Assembly (NCBI GenBank): GCA_963792365.1
Contig: CAWBVW010000001.1
Coordinates: 806,001-870,000, forward strand
Direction of reading: 5' to 3'
Source: JAOUGY01 sp963792365
Lineage (GTDB): Bacteria > Actinomycetota > Acidimicrobiia > Spongiisociales > ZC4RG35
Length of the DNA: 64,000 nt
Under the pieces are notes generated by a model, which did no database searches, had not been told where the DNA came from, and worked only from the letters and a program-made list of their open reading frames with translations. Within the stretch, counting starts at the first letter, position 1. Each line of letters opens with the position of its first letter. Shown piece by piece: positions 61,044 through 64,000 of the stretch. The translations under genes and the position numbers were made by a program.

Positions 61044-61129
61044 TCTCATCGTCTCAGGCATTGGCACCGTGTCGGACGATCGGTTGCCGCGGGGTCGGAG
61101 GGCCTGATCCCTCACCCGCTCTGGATGAG
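61044..61129 (-). ncRNA. SAM-I (S-box) riboswitch upstream of metX
   Basis: Read on the minus strand: CTCATCCAGAGCGGGTGAGG, then GGCCC, CCGCGGCAACC, GGTGCCAATGCC and the closing GATGAG. The P1 stem CTCATC/GATGAG, the AGAG-GG-GAGGGA block, GGCAACC and GGTGCCAA are in the canonical S-box order and spacing. Binding of S-adenosylmethionine should reduce metX expression. A possible upstream promoter is TTGCCA-N18-CAGACT. Confidence 0.93.
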
Positions 61130-61199
61130 CGCTTCACCTGTTGGGGGAGTCTGCCAGAACCTCGCGCGACGTGGCAAGTGATCGAGCGGTCGGACGACC

Positions 61200-61690
61200 C
61201 TGCATGCACCATCCATCCCACCTGCGGGTGGCGGTCGAGGTAGTCGTCGAGATCTTGGACGCCGCTCGGAGCTCGCCGAGCCCGGCACGCACTTCCGACC
61301 AATCCTGCTCAATGATCGCCACCGGCGTCCGGTCGAGAATCGCTTCTGCTCGAGCAAGTGCCGACTCGGCATTCGAACGTACCGCAGCGATCAGAAGACC
61401 CACGAAGCCCGCAGCGATCCCGGTGTTCAGCGCCACCACCGTCGATCCGCTCCACACATAGGCGACAGCCAAACCGGCGACCACGGTGAGCGCCACGAGC
61501 GATCGGGCGAACCTCTCCGCGAAGGTCGCAAGAATGGCTGCCACCACCGAGAAGCCGACGTACGTCGCCGCCCCTGTTCGGCGGAGGGAGCTTGTGATCC
61601 CGACACGATCACCAGCACAAGCGCGGTCACGTTGACCGGAATCAGCACCCTCCGACGAGTGAGATATCCCGTGAGGTGTGCCACCGCCAT
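61200..61690 (-). pseudogene. relic of a membrane PAS-type sensor protein
   Basis: The start MAVAHLTGYLTRRRVLIPVNVT (frame 1, ATG 61690) continues after a one-base shift near 61580 as YVGFSVVAAILATFAERFAR and AEAILDRTPVAIIEQDWSEVRAGL. A second shift near 61255 gives QDLDDYLDRHPQV. The joined sequence has helices followed by the first helix of a PAS/GGDEF sensor, then stops matching. It lies 27 bp after the hydrolase gene on the same strand. Confidence 0.65.
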
Positions 61691-61717
61691 CACGAACTAG
61701 TCCATCGGACAACCAGG

Positions 61718-62518
61718 TCATGGGCCAAAGGCCCTTTTCACCATGTCGACCACGCTGGAAACGACCACCTCCGGCAGCTCGAGCACTACATCGTGGCCCA
61801 CGCCGGCGAGATCTTTCACCTCGGCATCGGACAACAGAGCTGCGAGCTCGTACGCCCGTCGGGGTCGGGTCATCACATCGGCGCCGCCAGCGATGATCGT
61901 CGCCGGCGCCACAACTGCTTGGGCGACAACGCCGGTCGGGTGAGCGGCACACGCCTCCAGGTCGGTGCCCAACGAGGAGATCTCGCGCTCCAGGATTCGC
62001 TCGGTCACCCCGCGCATCCACGATCCGGCCTGCGGGTGTCCGCCGAAGCGGGCGCTTCCGGTGTGGGTCCATCCGCCGATCAGGTCGACTGCGAGATGGT
62101 CTCGGGCGGCCGCGGCCTTCAGCAGCTCGGGATGAACAGGTATGGCATCACCCGTCCCGGTCAAGACCAGCCCACCAGCCCGGTCGGGGGCATCAGCGGC
62201 CGCCTGGATGGCGATCAGCGAACCCATGGAGTGACCCACGAGCAACGCGCCGTGGACATCGAGCACATCGAGGACCCCCAGGACCCACTCTGCGTAGGCC
62301 TCGATGGACGCGCAGGGCTCTCCTCCACTCTGGCCGTGACCCGGAAGGTCGAGGGCGAGTACGCCAAGGCCGCGATGCGCCAGGGCACGAGTGACAAATC
62401 GATAGTGCGTGTGATCCTGACCGGCCCCATGGATCAGCAGCACCGTGGAACGACAGCGATCGAAGTCCACGCCACCCGTATGGCCGAAAGCCGACGATCC
62501 CGAGATGTCGACTCTCAT
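61718..62518 (-). CDS. alpha/beta hydrolase
   Basis: 266 aa. LLIHGAGQDHTHYRFVTRALAHRGLGVLALDLPGHGQSGG, nucleophile Ser in LVGHSMGSLIAI (about 103), Asp in IIAGGADVM and His in AGVGHDVV. A generic esterase/lipase-like enzyme. It overlaps the metY stop by 4 bp, so it may be in a methionine-linked operon (inference). Confidence 0.87.
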   Translation of the reverse strand: MRVDISGSSAFGHTGGVDFDRCRSTVLLIHGAGQDHTHYRFVTRALAHRGLGVLALDLPGHGQSGGEPCASIEAYAEWVLGVLDVLDVHGALLVGHSMGSLIAIQAAADAPDRAGGLVLTGTGDAIPVHPELLKAAAARDHLAVDLIGGWTHTGSARFGGHPQAGSWMRGVTERILEREISSLGTDLEACAAHPTGVVAQAVVAPATIIAGGADVMTRPRRAYELAALLSDAEVKDLAGVGHDVVLELPEVVVSSVVDMVKRAFGP

Positions 62519-63812
62519 GATCTCTGCGACGCCGCCAGGGCCTGGTCGAGATCGGCGATCAGGTCTTCGGGGGCTTCGAGCCCGACCGATACTCTCACGA
62601 GATCCTCTCCGATGCCTGCGGCGGTCAGCTGATCGGCGTTCATCTGCTGATGCGTCGTGGATGCAGGGTGTATCACCAGCGACCGCAGGTCACCGACGTT
62701 GGCCAGATGGCTGAAGACCTCGAGTCGTTCGATGAAACGAGCCCCTGCCTCGCGTCCTCCCTCGATTCCAAAGGAGAAGATCGCTCCTGCCCCCGCCGGC
62801 AGCAAAGTTCGGGCGAGTTCGACGTCGGGATGACCGTCGAGCTCGGGATACGCCACCCATTCGACGGCATCGTGTCCCGAGAGGAAGTCCACGACCTTTC
62901 GGGTGTTGTCGACGTGGCGTTGCATACGCACGGGAAGTGTCTCGAGCCCTTGGATCAGTTGGAATGCGGTGTCGGGCGACATCGAGGGTCCGAAATCTCG
63001 TAGTCCTTCGGCACGGGCACGGGCGATGAAGGCCAACGGGCCAAATTCATCGACGAAGTCGATCCCGTGATACGCCGCATACGGCTCGGTGAGCGTAGGA
63101 AAGCGTTCTCCCGCCGCCCAGTCGAAACGACCGCTGTCGACCAACACGCCACCCACCACCGTGCCGTGACCGCAGATGAACTTGGTCGCGGAGTGAAAGA
63201 CGATGTCCGCTCCCCACTCGAACGGCCGACAGAGATACGGGCTGGCAAACGTGTTGTCGATGAGAAGAGGAACGCCGAGATCATGGGAGAGCCGTGCCAC
63301 CGCCGGGATGTCGAGCACCGGCATCGTCGGGTTCCCGATCGTCTCCGCAACCACCAGTCGCGTGTCATCGGTGATCGCCGCTGGCCATCCCTTCGTGGTC
63401 CCTTGGGTCTACGAACGAGGTCGATATCCCGAATCTGGGCAACGTGTGAGCGAGCAGGTTCACGGTTCCGCCGTATACCGATGCCGAGCACACGATGTGA
63501 CCGCCCTGCCCCATCAATGTGGCAATGGCAACATGGAGGGCAGCCTGTCCTGAGGCAGTCGCAACCGCCCCCACTCCGCCTTCGAGCGCTGCCATACGCT
63601 CTTCGAACACCGCGCACGGTCGGGTTCGAAATCCTCGAGTAGATGTGGCCGGGAGTCTCGAGATTGAACAGCGCCGCGGCATGTCCGGTGTCGCGAAACA
63701 CGAACGAAGCCGACCGATAGACCGGCGTCACCCGGGCACCTGTCACGGGGTCTGGACGGGTTCCGGCGTGAATGGCAAGCGTTTCGAAGCCGGGACGATA
63801 GGGCTCGACCAT
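62515..63812 (-). pseudogene. metY: O-acetylhomoserine sulfhydrylase metY with two single-base insertions
   Basis: The full gene is present but in three frames: FETLAIHAGTRPDPVTGARV to SRISNPTV, then (extra base at about 63614) AVFEERMAALEGG to DPRDHEG, then (extra base at about 63388) WPAAITDD and VAETIGNPTMPV to the stop. LLIDNTFASPYLCRP and SATKFICGHGTVVGG (PLP lysine) are intact. Deleting the two bases restores about 430 aa, so it is a recent lesion or a sequence error. TACAGT lies 6 nt before the ATG. Confidence 0.85.
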
Positions 63813-63909
63813 GCCCGCACTGTAGGACGCTCGACATCCGGTGGGACCACCGCTCCGTATGTCCGGATGTGAGCACACACGCTGGATTCGCAACGAAAGG
63901 TACTCCCCA

Positions 63910-64000
63910 ATGAAACGAACACCACTGATCGGACTCGCAGCCCTGATGCTCGTCATCGCCGCCTGCGGTGCTACCGAAGATGACTCGACAGAGACCACAT
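63910..64000 (+). CDS. start of a lipoprotein gene (cut off)
   Basis: 30 residues are visible: MKRTPLIGLAALMLVIAACG, a lipoprotein signal with Cys at 19, then an acidic TEDDSTETT linker. GAAAGG lies upstream. It is probably a solute-binding or other envelope lipoprotein; no more can be said. Confidence 0.7.
   Translation, partial: MKRTPLIGLAALMLVIAACGATEDDSTETT

Overview
The window is high-GC DNA from an actinobacterium, most likely Acidimicrobiia-like; that assignment is inference, as no rRNA or other marker gene is present. Support comes from the EtfD-type membrane Fe-S oxidoreductase, Septum_form and TPM-domain proteins, a MTH1187-type thiamine-binding protein, and many leaderless genes whose TANNNT -10 box sits 6-7 nt before the start codon. 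No tRNA, rRNA, CRISPR array, phage, transposase or replication origin was seen.

Layout. 1-1.3 kb: a cut-off membrane adaptor gene, its lipoprotein partner and a small zinc-ribbon gene. 1.4-8.2 kb: a minus-strand operon for an NAD-linked bidirectional [NiFe] hydrogenase, hoxEFUYH, with the maturation protease hoxW and a 408-aa protein of unknown role. 8.2-12.9 kb: a lipoprotein, a NarL-type two-component pair and etfD. 13.0-14.3 kb: a 50-aa CCGN protein, an antitoxin relic with its operator, and a membrane redoxin. 14.8-19.4 kb: pgi, zwf, gnd and a poly-gamma-glutamate hydrolase-like gene, each overlapping the next by 4 bp. 19.5-24.1 kb: PspA, a TPM-domain membrane protein, Bcp peroxiredoxin, and the proline pair proC/proline dehydrogenase. 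24.5-27.4 kb: an NMT1/TauT-type ABC importer. 27.4-31.9 kb: uridine kinase, shikimate-kinase-like, DUF4388, a 37-aa membrane protein, TrpB2 and UspA. 32.2-36.8 kb: NifJ and a PyrD-like protein. 36.9-45.8 kb: a CoA-linked metabolic block (thiolase, CoA transferase, two SDR genes, MaoC, proline-racemase-like, GMC oxidoreductase). It contains a 579-aa fusion of a phosphoglycerate-dehydrogenase-type enzyme with an SbnI/SerK-like free-serine-kinase domain. 46.0-57.3 kb: the carboxyltransferase and biotin-carboxylase subunits of one acyl-CoA carboxylase, separated by a decayed glycine-betaine ABC transporter, two fold-type-II PLP enzymes, a thiamine-binding protein, a nitrilase-family amidase, CorA, a VOC protein and an SDR. 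57.3-64 kb: a hypothetical gene, a 3-hydroxyisobutyrate-dehydrogenase-like gene, a TIGR03084-type gene, SAM-riboswitch-controlled metX, a broken sensor relic, an alpha/beta hydrolase, metY carrying two frameshifts, and the start of a lipoprotein gene.

How the parts fit. Hox, NifJ and EtfD give routes for H2/NAD(H), pyruvate/ferredoxin and ETF/menaquinone electrons. Zwf, Gnd and Pgi supply NADPH. The two carboxylase subunits lie 9 kb apart but share one 18-bp palindrome placed identically against their -10 boxes, so they are probably one regulon. The most unusual items are the SerA-SerK fusion, that shared operator, a 49-bp palindromic repeat found three times at gene 3' ends, and an accumulation of broken genes (OpuC-type transporter, sensor, antitoxin, metY).
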